NCBI GenBank assembly: GCA_963580455.1
Contig: OY756967.1
Span: 7,462,501 to 7,526,500, forward strand
Reading direction: 5' to 3'
DNA: 64,000 bases
From: Euonymus europaeus
Taxonomy: Eukaryota; Streptophyta; Magnoliopsida; Celastrales; Celastraceae
Part shown: positions 1 to 12,304 of the stretch, piece by piece
Layout of the letters: every line of letters begins with the position of its first letter
Numbering within the stretch: position 1 is the stretch's first letter
Notes under the pieces: generated by a model
The model's input: only the letters and a program-made list of their open reading frames with translations
What the model was told of the DNA's origin: nothing
Database searches by the model: none
Made by a program: the position numbers and the translations under genes

Positions 1-842
1 GAGGACGAGGAATAAAGTATGCTTGGTATGGGAAGAATATGTTTGCTTGAAATTCTCTAAGCTCGGGGATCTCAAAATTAGCAGTATGTGACCGTCGAAA
101 GCGACGTCTTCATTATTTATAGTGGAAGACTGCACCAGTCAACAGGCCCGATCATGAGTCTGTTGGCATACTCTCATCTGGACCACACAACCCCTACTCA
201 TCGCAGAACCGTTAGATCAACTCAGATTCAATCCAGACCCTCCGAGGTCTTGTCATCAATGCCACCCTCGGGTAAGCCAATCCATAAAGATGACAGCTAA
301 GCCAGACCTATCATTGGTCGTTCCAACGATGAATCACAGGTCTGAGTGGGTAAATGATGAGGATAATTATCCTCTCCACTAGGAATAAGACACGTGCTAG
401 AGCTGTCAGGGGGATTGAAACTTCCACTCTACTTTCCATTGCTCGGTACCGAGAAATGGAGTTGTTCTTCTCGGTGCCCATATTTCTGAATAGTAACTCC
501 TTCTGGTAAAACGGTAACTCCTTCATTTGGCAAGGTATTATTCACCACCACTCGAATTCTATTAATGGAAACCACATTTACTATAGAAAGGGGTTGCCCC
601 ATAGGTAAAAGGGACGACTTTTTCACTAAAATACTATTTACTCTTTTCCCAAGAACACCGAGCAGTGTTCTTCGGAGAGTTTTTCTGTGCTAGCATCTGA
701 CTTAAGTATTGGAGCCCCAACGCCAGTGAACACTCTCTGGCGGGCCTCTAGCTTACATTTGCTTATTACTATAGGACACCCCCCACCGAGAAGACTATCT
801 AGCCGATAAATAAGATCATTACGTCGAGGAAGCCTGTGTTCG
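1..842. other. Unclassified non-satellite sequence
   Basis: No open reading frame here resembles a known protein; the longest are about 70-78 codons and overlap in several frames. The stretch is less AT-rich than the satellite that follows. I found no second copy of it in the window. It ends where the satellite begins (about 843-850), so it may be the end of another element inserted in the array, but I see no terminal TG...CA or target duplication that would prove it. Confidence 0.4.
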
Positions 843-3800
843 GACCTATACCAAATGGATAGAACTGTCAAAATCTCCTCTATGGAGAGATTTCAGCAAT
901 TTCGAACTCTCAAAATTTGTCAGTGTACACTTTTTATTGTGAGTTTTATGTCAAATATTAAAACTTTTGGTTTCGCAGATTGTTTCATTTCCAAAAGACA
1001 AACTTTCATTACCAAATGGACAAAACTGTTAAAATCTCCTTCGTGATTAGAGTTGAGCAATTCAGAACCATAAAAGTTGGTCGGTGTACACTTTTACTGT
1101 TATTTTTTTGTCAAATTTTACTCGTATATGGTCTATAAATTGTTTTGTTGCCAAAATACTGTCTTTCTTTCTTAAATTGACAAAACTGTTAACAGCTCCT
1201 CTATTGAGAGAATTGTGCAATTGTAAACCATCAATGTTCGTCGGTGTACACTTTTTTATTGTTATTTTAAGACTAATTTTACAAGTTTAGGCTTCGTTGA
1301 TTAATCCGCTGCCAAAAGATCAACTTTCGTTTGCAAATGGAAAAAACTATTAAAAGCTCATCTATAGAGAGAGTTGAGCAATTTCATACCATCTAATTTA
1401 GTCGGTGTAAACTTTTTCTTGTTATTTTATGTCAAATTTTATGCATTTGGCCTCCGTAGATAGTTTAGTTGCCATCAGAAAAACTTTCGATACCAAATGG
1501 AAAAAATTGTAAAAAACTCTTCTATGGAGAGTGTTGTGCAGTTCCAAACTATCAAGGTTTATCAGTGAACACTTATTATTATTATTTTTATATCAAATTT
1601 TAAAAGTTTAGGATCAGTAGATAGTTTCATTTCCAAAAGACAAACAATCATTATCAAATGGAAAAAACTGTTAAAAGCTCCTCCGTGATTAGAGTTGAGC
1701 AATTGCAAACAATGAAAGTTTTTCGGTGTACACTTTTTGTTGTTATTTTATATCAAATTTTACAAGTATAGGCTCTATAAATATTTTCGTTGCCAAAAGA
1801 CAGTCTTTTTTTTTGAAATTGACAAAATTGTTAAAATCTACTCTATGGAGAGAGTTGAGCAATTCCAAACAATCAAAGTTGGTCGGTGTACACTTTTTAT
1901 GGTTAGTTTTTGTCAAATTTTACGAGCTTAGGCTCCGTTTATTGTTTCGTTGTCAAAAGACAAACTTCTATTACCAAATGGACAAAACTGTTAAAAGCTC
2001 CTCTAGGAAGAGAGTTGATAAATCCCGAACCATGAAAGTTGCTCAGTATACACTTTTTATTATTATTTTATGTCAAATTTTATGAGTTTAGGCTCTTTGG
2101 ATTAATCCCTTGCCAATAGATAAACTTTCGTTCCCAAATGGAGAAAATTGTTAAAAGCTCCACTATGGAGAGAGTAAAGCAATTCCAAACTATTAAAGTT
2201 GGTCGGTGTAAAATTTTAATTGTTATTTTATATCAAATTTTCCGAGTTTATGATTCATGGATTAATTCGTTGCCAGAAGACCAATTTTCATTTTTAAATA
2301 GACAACTTTTAGAAGCTTCTCCGTGATTGGTGTTGAGCAATTCATAACCATAAAAGTTGGTTAGTGTACACTTTTTGTTGGCAAAAGACTATTTTCTTTC
2401 TCAAATGGACAAAACTGTTAAAAGCTCCCCTATTGAGAGAGTTGACCAACTGAAAACTATCAAAGTTGCTCGGTGAACACTTTTTATTGTTATTTTATGT
2501 ACAATATTTTGTGTTTAGGCTTTGTAGATATTACCATAGCCAAAATACCAACTTTCGTACTCAAATGGAAAAAACTATTAAAAGCATCTCTATGTAGAGA
2601 GTTGAGAAATCCCAAACCATCAAAGTTGGTCAGTGTAAACTTTTTGTTGTTATTTTATGTCTAATTTTATGAGTTTAGACTTTCTTGATTAATCCATTGC
2701 CAATAGATAAACTTTCGTTCCCAAATGGACAAACCACAAAAAATTGGTAGGTATAAATTTATTGTTATTTCATGTAAAATTTTAGAGTTTATGCTTCGTG
2801 GATTAATTCATTTCCAAAAGACATACTGTTGTTCCCAAATGGAGAAAACTGTTAAAAAATCCTCTACGGAGAGTGTTGAGCAATTCCAAACTATCAAAGG
2901 TAGTCGGTCTAAAATTTTAATTGTTATTTTATGTCAAATTTTACAAGTTTATGCTTCATGAATTAGAGTTGAGCAATTCAGAACCATAAAAGTTGGTAAG
3001 TGTAAACGTTTTGCTGTTATTTAATTTAAAATTTTATGAGAACCATAAAAGTTGGTAAGTGTAAACGTTTTGCTGTTATTTAATTTAAAATTTTATGAGT
3101 ATAGGCTCCCTAAATTGTTTCGTTGCCAAAAGACCGTCTTTCTTTTTCAAATGGACAAAATTGTTAAAAGCTCCTCTACGGAGAGAGTTGATGAACTCCA
3201 AACCATCAAATTTGGTCGGTGTACACTTATTATTGTTAATTTATGTCTAATTTTACGAGTTTAGACTTCGTGAATTAATCCATTGCCAAAATACCAACTT
3301 TCGTTATCAAATGAACAAAACTGTAAAAAGCTCATTTAAGGAGAGAATTGTGCAATTTCAAAACCTCAAAGTTTTTTGGTGTACACTTTTTATTGTTATT
3401 TTAAAGTCAAATTTTAAAATTTTAGGCTCAATAAACTGTTTCGTTCCCAGAAGACAAACTAACATTTTCAAATGGTCAAAACTGTTAAAAGATACACTAT
3501 CGAGTATAGGCTCAATAAATTGTTTCATTGCCAAAAGACCGTCTTTTTTTGTAAATGGACAAAACTGTTAAAAGTTAATCTATGGAGAGAGTTGAGCAAT
3601 TCCAAACCATTAAAGTTGGTCGGTGTACGCTTGTTACTGTTATTTTATAAGTTTAGGCTTCTTGGAATCTTTTGTTGCTAAAAGACTAACTTTCGTTCCC
3701 AAATGTACAGAACTATTAAAAGCTCCTCTATGGAGAAAGTTGAGCAATTCAAAACCGTCAAAGTCAGTCGGTGTAAACTTTTTATTGTTATTTTATATCA

Positions 3801-3955
3801 AATTTTACGAGCTTAGGCTTCATAGATTGTTTCGTTAAAAAAAGAAAAACTTTTGTTAACAATTGGACAAAACTTTCTAAAATTCCTCTATGGAGAGAGT
3901 TGAGAAATCTCAAAACATCAAAGTTGGTCAGTGCACACTTTTTATTATTATTTAA
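843..3955 (+). repeat. Satellite array block 1 (about 160-bp monomer)
   Basis: About 19-20 diverged head-to-tail monomers. Landmarks recur every 160-162 bp, for example the phrase GTTAAAAGCTCC and its variants near 1025, 1186, 1347, 1507 and 1669. Each unit also has a run like GTTGAGCAATTCC, then TCGGTGTACACTTTTTATTG, then a GTTTAGGCTC-type segment. Some units are shortened (near 2300-2410 and 2710-2760). The short reading frames in it are repeat artefacts, not genes. The block ends at TTTAA, the target duplication of element A. A monomer of this length is typical of plant centromeric satellites; a centromeric role is inference. Confidence 0.93.
2981..3098 (+). repeat. 59-bp direct duplication inside a satellite monomer
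   Basis: Bases 2981-3039 and 3040-3098 are tandem copies that look identical by eye, starting GAACCATAAAAGTTGG. They cover part of one monomer only, so this monomer is lengthened by 59 bp. This looks like a recent slippage or unequal-exchange event. Confidence 0.9.
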
Positions 3956-5162
3956 TGTGAAACCCCGACCCAAAAATTTAGGTTTGAGTCAAATTACGGA
4001 TGATCCGTGAGGTACAGAATCATGGAAAAATAGTTTTGAGTTAGGTTCAATAAATGGGCCATAACTTTTAGTATACATGTCCGTTTTGGGCTCATAATAT
4101 ATCAAATCGAAGCTTAGACCGAGCCAAAAAATAAATTTGAAGACAACTGGGGTGCGGAAAAGCAAAAAGCATCCGGACACCCTAAACAGCCGTCCGGACG
4201 CTTCCTTGAGGAACGGAGGTAGTGGGTTTAAGGAAGAAAAGAATAGTGCTGTGAACAGTAAATCGTATGGACACCCTAACGAGGCGTCCAGACACTTAAG
4301 CCTACATAGGAAGTTAGAGAAGGGAGGGTGATGCAAGGCGTCCGAACGACCACTTTAGGCGTTCGAAAACCTATCGAGAAAATAGGTTTTTAGGAGCAAA
4401 GTTAAACATTTCTGCTCAAAACATATTTTGGAGAGAATCGAGTAGAGAGAGAAAGAGAGAGAGAGAGAGATGAGAGAGAAAGAGCTTTTGGTTAGAGTTT
4501 GGCTTGGAGATTGTGGATTGGTGATCATTGAAGCCAAACAAGGAAGATTCAAGCTTGATTTGGGAGATTTGGTAAGTTTTCTTTCACTTTCGAAAATTCT
4601 AGGTTTTGTTAGATTTGTTAGATTCTTGAAGAGTTGAGTTTCATGCTTTAGATATGTTGATTATAGGTTGATTTTGGACATATGTATAGGTTTGTTTGTG
4701 ATTTTGGAGTGAAGGATTGATTGGGTTGAGTTTGAAGGATTTTGGAGGAATTTCTAGAGAGAGAAAGTGAGTAATTTCCAAATTCTTCATTTAATTGATG
4801 TTTATATGAGTTGTTGATCAAAAATTGATATATGAATGGGTATGATTTTTCCATATTGATAGGTTGAGAAATCGGAACCCTAGGAACTTATTTATTGAAT
4901 ATTTGGTAAATTGCTCGAAACGAGGTAGGGGATTTCCAACCCTTCTTTCTATCGTTCGTTCTCATTGTTTAAGGAGCGTTTCAATTCTTCATTGGTCGCC
5001 TATGTTTGTGTTTTTGCCTTAATTGCTTCTAAGGGGAAACGAACCTTGTGTGTGCGTTATTGTTGGTTCTTGAATTGCAGGACGTTATTGTGTGTTCCAT
5101 CACTTATGGGCACAATATGAATCCGTTCATGCGTCATGGTAGTTATGTATATATTTAAGATG

Positions 5163-5223
<61 letters not shown>

Positions 5224-6180
5224 GGCATGTCATGACACAATGCATTAGAGTTGCATTGGAGACTGAGTATGGACTCGGAAATCCCTAGGATTCTTGAAAG
5301 CTACATGGAGGAATGGCGAAGTGAAGAGAGTTACCACCAAGTCATATGAACTCCATGTGGGGTAACGCACTAGAGGTGGGGTTATTGAGGGACCTTGCCT
5401 AGAGTAGTGCGGGCGTGATAGCTTCACGCAACCGGTTGATCCAAGAGTGGTTTGATGTTGGGGAGCTTGCTCCCATTCGATATTGCATGGAGAGAGCCAT
5501 GGTATTTATGAGGTTTGCTCAAAGACGGGATTGCCCGGGTTGTTGTTCTATGCGATTGTTGATTAGACGTTCATGATGTAGAATCATATTGTTGCATTGC
5601 TTTTCCTTTGGATTCGACCTTATTACTTTGATGATCCTTTTTATCCTACTGAGCTTCTAGCTCACCCTTTACCTTCTTTTCCTTCCGCAGGCGATACGGG
5701 TACCAGTACCAGTGGAGCGGATCAGTGAGAGCAAGATGTGACATGGATTACTCTGGGTAGGATGAGGATGCTAGAGATATACTCTAGCATGTATTTTGTT
5801 TATGATGTCGATAATTATTATTTCATGATACTCTTATAATCATTTGGCACCAGAGGGTGTATGCATGATGTATGCTGAGATTTGATTATATGGTTATATG
5901 ATATTATGAACTATGATGATGTGTATAAATACTATCAGTTTCTGCATGCTGGTAGTGGATAGCCTGAGGCCCCTAGGATCTGGATTGCATGTGATTGAGG
6001 CCTGAGGCCTAGCTAGGTTATTGATGTGATGGTTGAATTGTGCTATGTATTCTGATACAAGTGGGCACTCTTTGATATACGGGGAGATGTCACAGGATTT
6101 TCGGTTTGTCGAATGATCATATTAGTAGCCTAGGACGGTGCTAGAGGGCAGCCGTGGCATTCCCAGATCGGGGCGTCACA
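3956..6180 (+). repeat. 5' LTR of element A
   Basis: Runs from TGTGAAACCC to GGGGCGTCACA, 2225 bp, directly before the primer-binding site. Near 4165-4370 it has a cluster of CGTCCGGACG-like palindromes, then GA-rich sequence (4440-4475). It carries one copy of the module that is present four times in the 3' LTR. It also has a long AT dinucleotide tract. Related LTRs, some inverted, occur at 22031-27212, 22920-24593, 39829-41979, 45461-47750 and 54886-56338. Confidence 0.9.
5166..5220. repeat. (AT)n microsatellite in the LTR
   Basis: An uninterrupted AT dinucleotide run of about 55 bp. Related LTRs have shorter TA tracts at the same place (near 46530 on the opposite strand and near 55960), so this is a local expansion in this copy. 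Confidence 0.95.
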
Positions 6181-6183
6181 TCT

Positions 6184-6195
6184 TGGTATCAAAGC
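6184..6195 (+). other. Primer-binding site, initiator-tRNA-Met type
   Basis: TGGTATCAAAGC lies 3 bp after the 5' LTR. It differs at one base from the usual plant sequence complementary to the 3' end of initiator tRNA-Met (TGGTATCAGAGC). Confidence 0.85.
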
Positions 6196-6351
6196 GAAGT
6201 TTATTCACTGCTCTATATAGGATCAGGGTTGGGTCCTAGATGTATGGTAGTGTAATCCAGGCCATCTCACAACTACTGCTGATCCGGTATGTTTTCTATC
6301 CCTAGTAAATCCTCGTTTGAATGTTGTTTAAAGTGATATTGTTTGTTTGCC

Positions 6352-7743
6352 ATGCAGATGAATACCCATAGAACTACCAGGTCCGAGAATGGGATTGAGG
6401 TACCTTATGGCAGAGGTCGACGAGCAGTTGGTAGAGGCCGAGGTAGAGGACGTATTGTTGGTGTGGGGCGTGCTACTAGAGGCACTCCTAGCACTGAGGA
6501 TTCGGTTCCGAATGTAGATCCGAAGTTGAGGGAGGAGGAGATAGTTCACGAAGAACTACTTACTGAGAGTGATGATCAGTAGGCACCACCTGTAGGACCT
6601 GTTGACCTTATTGGTACAGGGGGGCAATCGGTGATGATGGAGGGGCTTGCTAGTTTCATGATGAGTATGATGCAGACGAAAGCACAGATGATAGCACAAG
6701 CGGTGGCACAGGCAATAGGTGCAACCGACACTCGTACTGAGGGAGTGGTACCTGAGGCTACTACTGAGGTGGCTACAGTACCGAGAGCTGGAAGGAGAAC
6801 GTATGTGGTAGATCAACTAAGGAGGACTACACCTCCAACGCTTTCTAGAGATGGAACGGGTGTGGGGGCAGAGGAGTGGTTCAAACAGTTGAGCAAAAGG
6901 ATGGATATGCTAGAGATACCCGATGAGCGGCTGGTGAAGTTTATGTTTTACTATCTGAGTGGGGTGGCCTATAATTGGTGGATTTCCATGGGTCAGAGAC
7001 GGAATGAGTTGACTTGGGCTTCATTTGAGCAGCTGTTTATGCAGAAGTTCGTACCAAGGCCTCTACAGACTGAAAAGGCCAAGTAGTTTTTGGATTTGTT
7101 GCAGACATCGGAAATGACGGTGTCACAATACACCAAACAGTTTGATGAGTTGTATCGGTTTGGGAAAGAGTTTGCTCCTACCAATGCAAAGAAGGCAGCA
7201 AGGTATCGGGATGGGTTGCTTCCCAGTCTTGGTAGGATGTTGATGGTCACTAGGGTGGTATCATATGATGACACAGTAGAGATGGCATTGGAATTTGAGT
7301 TGAGTGAGCAAAATGAGGCTCAGAGGAAGCGTCTAGTGACAGAGGGTAATAGTGGTGGTGGTGGTAGCCACAAGAAGCAGAAGATAGATTTTCGTCAGTA
7401 GAAAAGGGACGGAGGCAAGGGTCCAAGGCCACAAGAGGGCAAGTTGACTGTTTCAAGTGTGGGAAAGAGGGGCACGTGAAAAATGAGTGTAGAGCTTCTG
7501 TATTTAAGTGCTATGGGTGTGGCAAAATGGGCCACAAGAAGAGTGATTGTCTGCAAGGTAATCAGGGAGTACAGCATCAGCCTCAGATACTGGGGGTACC
7601 ACCTCCAGCTCTTCCTTCCACGATGCCATCGGGAGGGAGAGGGCGAGGTAGAAGCAGATAGCGACAACAGCAGCAGTATGTCTGACCGAAAGACGTGTCT
7701 TTGCTATGGGACATCAGGAGGCACAGGAGCATCCCAATTTCAT
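6352..7743 (+). pseudogene. gag of element A (capsid/nucleocapsid), disrupted
   Basis: The encoded capsid protein would package the element RNA. The start is taken at the ATG at 6352, which matches the start context of the gag in element E. The N-terminal part is rich in RG repeats (6410-6470). The central retrotransposon-gag domain lies at about 6830-7260. Two CCHC zinc knuckles are recognisable at about 7450-7550. Defects by comparison with element E: TAG stops at 6580, 7084 and 7399, each where E has or implies CAG, and a 1-base loss near 7441 that shifts the frame just before the first knuckle. No full-length protein can be made. Family assignment is secure. Confidence 0.88.
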
Positions 7744-8276
7744 TAGAGGTACATTTTTTATTTCGAATTGTTAGGCAAGAGTCTTGAGTGTCGGTTTGGA
7801 GAAATAACTCTGAAAGTCGATATGTATGTGTTAGATTTCAAAGAATTCGATGTAATACCCGGGGTTGATTGGTTGACAAAGCACCAAGGGGTGCTTGACT
7901 TTTGACAATGGAGGATCACTTTTAGAGTACAGGAGGGTGGGGTGATTCATTTACAGGGATCGACGGAGATGCCATGCCCTCATTTCATGGATAACCCTTC
8001 GTATATCAGGATTGTAGAGTAGCAAGTTTGGTGACTTTAGCTCCTAGGGGAGATTTGGCTACTATGATTCGAGTAGTGCAGGAATTCATGGATGTATTTC
8101 CGGAAGAGTTGCCGGGATTACCTCCGAAGAGGGAGATTGACTTTGCTATTGAGTTGCATCTGAACTTCAAGCCGATTTCAATTTCGCCTTATCGGATGGC
8201 TCCAGCAGAGTTGAAAAAGTTGAGTTCTCAATTAGAGGAGTTGCTAGACTTGGGTTTTATTAGACCGAGTGTGTCC
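7744..8276 (+). pseudogene. Protease and start of RT of element A, disrupted
   Basis: After gag the reading resembles the protease-to-RT linker of element E. It includes the segment around FGVDWL-type residues (about 7840-7880) and the entry to RT (8028-8276, with GFIRPSVS at its end). The aspartic-protease active-site segment (DSGA in element E) is missing: the sequence jumps near 7778 from the residues before it to those about 50 codons after it, so protease could not work. The RT frame is then interrupted at 8277 by a solo LTR and resumes at 9489. Confidence 0.82.
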
Positions 8277-9488
8277 TGATAGGTGTAGAATGCACCTATA
8301 ATTCTGGGCTTTAATTTTTGTAATTGGTATGATTTCAAGATCGAAATACTGCCCAAACATATGTTTATGTGTCAGGTATTGCTGTTCGTAAAATAGCTGT
8401 TCTGGAAAGAATTTGTGACCTTTTTGCGGCTGCAAATCAGGGCAGGAGAATGACGTCAATTAAATTGCTTACGTGGTAAGAAGGGCTCATATGTCTTTGT
8501 GAGATCTTTTCCAGGGAACAAAAAAGAGAACTTACTAAAAATAGAAATGGGACAGCACAAAAGCAAAGAAGAAAGATAGAAAGAGGAGAGGCATTCCAGA
8601 AGATATACATGGCAGAGGACAAAGATTAGCAAGGGGATTCAGAAAGATCCAATTCTATTTCTTCTCTACAACTGGTTTTGGATTTTCATTTCTGTATTTG
8701 AATATGTATATGTGTAACTAAATTACTTATTAGCTTGGGTTTGGTTAGTTCTTGTATTTGATCTTGGTTGAACAATTCTATGGTTGATTACACTAGGATT
8801 AATTTATGAATCTCTGAATTAATTGATGATTTCTTGTTATTGTGAATGTCTGATCAACTTTATGATGTTGGGGAACTGTTAGTTAGGCACATTCGGCTGG
8901 CCAATACCCGGTGTCTAACAAGTGACAAAAATCTGATTAAGGTCTAGATTTGGGATTTGTGAACACAATTTATTAGGTAATACACCATTGCTTAAGGTTG
9001 TGTGATTGTCTACTTTCTAGTTCGTATGCTTATTTTAGGAAACTCTTAGGGTACGCCAACCAAGACTCCTAAGATAAGAAAAGATTTTTAGGCTGGACTA
9101 AAGCCAAGGGTCATTGTTTAGGAAAGTCAGAGTTACGAGAGCCGGACCAAGGTCTCTTGATTGACGTCATTAATTCTTTAAATTGTGTGATTGCAATTGG
9201 AATTTTGTAACTGAGTGATAGTACAAGAACGAGACTAACCCAAGCTAAGCTTTCCCGCATTAATTTACATCTGCTTTAGCCGCTTTTAATCAGCATTTTT
9301 AGATCTGATTTTTTTTTTCTGCATTTTAGTTTAATTATTGCTTTATAGTTTGCTCGGTAGTTGAGAAGTCTCTGTGGATAAGATCTCATTCGCTTTTATA
9401 CTATTTACGGCACGTACACTTGCGGATAGGGTAAGACCCGTCTTTATTTGATATTGCAAGATTAACTTGCGATATTTTATATCGACCA
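8277..9488 (+). mobile_element. Solo LTR inserted in the RT gene of element A
   Basis: The insert runs from TGATAGGTG to ATCGACCA, 1212 bp. It is flanked by TGTCC at 8272-8276 and again at 9489-9493. The RT sequence continues in frame across the insertion once one duplication copy is removed. It has no coding capacity, primer site or second LTR, so it is a solo LTR left by LTR-LTR recombination. The strand is set by TG...CA convention and is uncertain. The style suggests a Tat-type gypsy LTR, but I cannot confirm that. Confidence 0.87.
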
Positions 9489-10231
9489 TGTCCCCGTGGG
9501 GAGCACCGGTGTTGTTCGTCAAGAAGAAAGACGGAAGTTTGAGGATGTGTATTGATTATAGGCAGTTGAATAAGGTTACTGTGAGGAATAAGTATCCGTT
9601 GCCTAGGGCTAATGATTTGTTTGACCAATTGAGGGGTGCTAGGCATTTATTCAAGATTGACTTGAGGTTGTGTTATCATCAATTGAGGATTAAGGATGAG
9701 GATATCCAGAAAATGGCGTTTAGAACTCGTTATGGGCATTATCAGTTCCTTGTGATGCCGTTTGGGTTGAGAAATGCTCCAGCGGTGTTCATGGACCTAA
9801 TGTAGAGAGTTTTTAGACCATTTTTGGATAAGTTTGTGGTGGTGTTTATTGATGACATTCTGATTTATTCTCCTACGGAGGAAGTGCATGAGGAACACTT
9901 GAGAGTGGTGTTACAGACGTTGAGGGAAAATCAACTGTATGCCAAATTGAGTAAGTTTGAATTTTGGGCCACGGAAGTGAAGTTTCTATGCCATGTCATC
10001 ACTCAAGAAGGCATAGCGGTTGACTACTCCAAGGTTGAGTCGGTTTTGAATTTGGAGAGAATGAAGAATGTGACTGAGATCCAGAGTTTCCTAGGATTGG
10101 CGGGTTACTATCATAGGTTTATTGAGTTTTCGAGAGTTACATAGCCGATGACACAACTTACGAAGAAGGGCACACCGTTTGTGTGGACACACGAGTGTGA
10201 GGCCGCATTTGAATGGTTGAAGAAGAGGTTG
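9489..10231 (+). pseudogene. RT core of element A, middle segment
   Basis: This is the reverse transcriptase palm and fingers, continuing from 8276. Readable landmarks are the [23 protein letters not shown] entry at 9490-9550, [11 protein letters not shown] (normally SGYHQ), and the catalytic IDD at about 9848-9856, with both aspartates at 9851-9856. It then enters the linker before RNase H. A TAG at 9803-9805 replaces a glutamine codon that element E keeps, and there is another stop near 10142. The segment is split at 10232 by element B. The catalytic pair is intact but the gene is not. Confidence 0.88.
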
Positions 10232-12304
10232 TGTAACACCCCGATCTAAAGTACAGTATAAATATTAGGGAAGTTATAGTGACATAATTTATGAGAAAAT
10301 TGGACAAAATTAGAATAGATATAGAAGGAAACCTAAATATGGTCAAGATAATTTTAATAAATTATACAAAAAAAAAAATTTAAGAGCGCAAGAATCATTT
10401 GAAATGGAGTTGAAATGAATTTACTATGAATTTAGGAAGCTATATCTATAAATATGATAATGAACACAACAATGGCAATACTGTAAATATATATATAGAT
10501 AATTATTGTAATTACGTGATAAGAGAGGGGGTAGAATGGTAAAAACAAAATAGGAAATAAAAAAAATATAAACGAAATTGAAAATGGGGCATGAAAACCG
10601 AGAACCCTAACCTAATTGGGAGAGAGAGAATGGCGACGGACGGACGGTTTTCGGTGACGGCAACGAAACATCGAACGGCTAACACGGGAAGGACGAGAGT
10701 GGCGAGAGGAGTTCAAGGATGCAATTTTTGGATTGAAAATAGGAGTGTTAGGTTGTCTATCGGGGAGAGAGAGGGGTGGCTATCGTGAACTTCCAAGCCG
10801 AATTCCTGCGAACTTAGGCCACCGTTTAGGTAAACACTGCCACCGACGGATTTTTCATCACAAGCTATCTAAAACAGGCCACCATGAGGTCCACCGCCCC
10901 TTAATTGGCGGTGACCTGTAAGTGCTAGAATCGAGTCTGTTAGACCCGTGAACTGTTACAATCGGGTCGAGCTGACCCGGTTGGTTTATTTTAATTTAAT
11001 TAATTAATAATTAGTATAATTAGTTATTTTAAGTTAATTCTATGAAGATAACGATATTAATAAATAAGTTGAATAAAAATACAATGATATTAATAAATGA
11101 GTTAAAGACACTAGGATTAACAAATTATTGTGTATGTTGTATGGGTCTGTTAGACCCGCTAGGAGTGATCACCGGGTCGAGCTGTTTTGATTGGATATGA
11201 TTTTAATTAATTAATTGTAATAAGTTAAATATATTAAGTTAATGGTATTAATAAAATAAATTGATTAAAAGATAATAGTATTAATAAATGAATTAAAGAT
11301 TGTAGGATTAATATATAATTGTGGCTATTGTATGGGTTTCAGGAACTCATCTTTGTAATTAAATTATCATGATTACGGGAGCACATCGCGGTAAGTAATA
11401 TGCAACTGCATTACGGAACATTGTGATAAATGTTGGTTTATGTTATAAATGCGTGAAATGTGTTGTTGCATTGATTGACTGTCTATGAACTGTGATGTGT
11501 CATATGACGATGTAACTGTATTATGGATTACTGTGATGGATGTTTGTATGCTATTTTGAATGAAATGTGAGGTGAGATTATAATGTCTATGGAGGTTATG
11601 TTTACTGTTTGTTCGACGTAAAGCATGACATATCATGGCATACACGAACTGTACATAAAGGATAAAAATGTTTTTACGAACCGGGTACTATTGCTTAAGA
11701 GGGGGTATATGTTGAGGTTATGTTGATTGGAAAATGAAAAAGTTTTATTGACTGAAAAGTGTTATTTGGTAGAACACTTAATTAAAGGAAAATTCCGACC
11801 GATTGCTCTGTAGAAGTGTATCTAGGTTAGGGCCCAAGTACTGGAAAATGTTTTAAATGGTTGACTGTTCTTTTAAGAAATGGTTCACGTGCATTCATGC
11901 CTAGATATTACTTGCTGGCCTCGGCTCACTATGTTTTGTGATGTAGGTGATGATCGCTCAGATGATTGTGCTAACTTTGAAGTTGATGGTGTCGCTGCAG
12001 ATCCATGGTGATGATGCTCATGTGATGGAAGTGGGATTGTATTCAATTTAAGTTATTGGATTTTGTGTTCAGCTAATTGGATTAAAGGGTGACACTGTTC
12101 TTAAGTTATTTGTGGGAGATGGATGATCCAGTACTATTCTTATTATTATTATATGAGACTATTTGATGTTTAAATAGCGTGTCGTTCAGCTTAGGGTGGT
12201 ATAAATTACGTAAGATAGTGTATGTGGTAAAAGTTAAAGTTCTCAGGAGTAGCATTCTGGCTTGTGGACCCACAAAATTGGGTGTCATGAGTTGGGGCGT
12301 TACA
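10232..12304 (+). repeat. 5' LTR of element B
   Basis: TGTAACACCCC to GGGGCGTTACA, 2073 bp, matched along its length by 17994-20048. It includes a GC-richer part with short reading frames at 10590-10920 that also appears in the partner LTR, so I do not call a gene there. The internal region then begins GGTTGACA, the same eight bases that follow the 3' LTR at 20049. Confidence 0.9.

Noticed and set aside
843..3973. Many 60-119-codon frames in the satellite (for example 1726-2085, 3311-3571)
   Set aside because: They follow the 160-bp repeat period and appear in several frames and blocks with the same words; they are translations of repeat sequence.
5166..5220. Dinucleotide and short direct repeats as a CRISPR array
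   Set aside because: No spaced repeat-spacer pattern and the setting is a plant genome; these are microsatellites and LTR modules.
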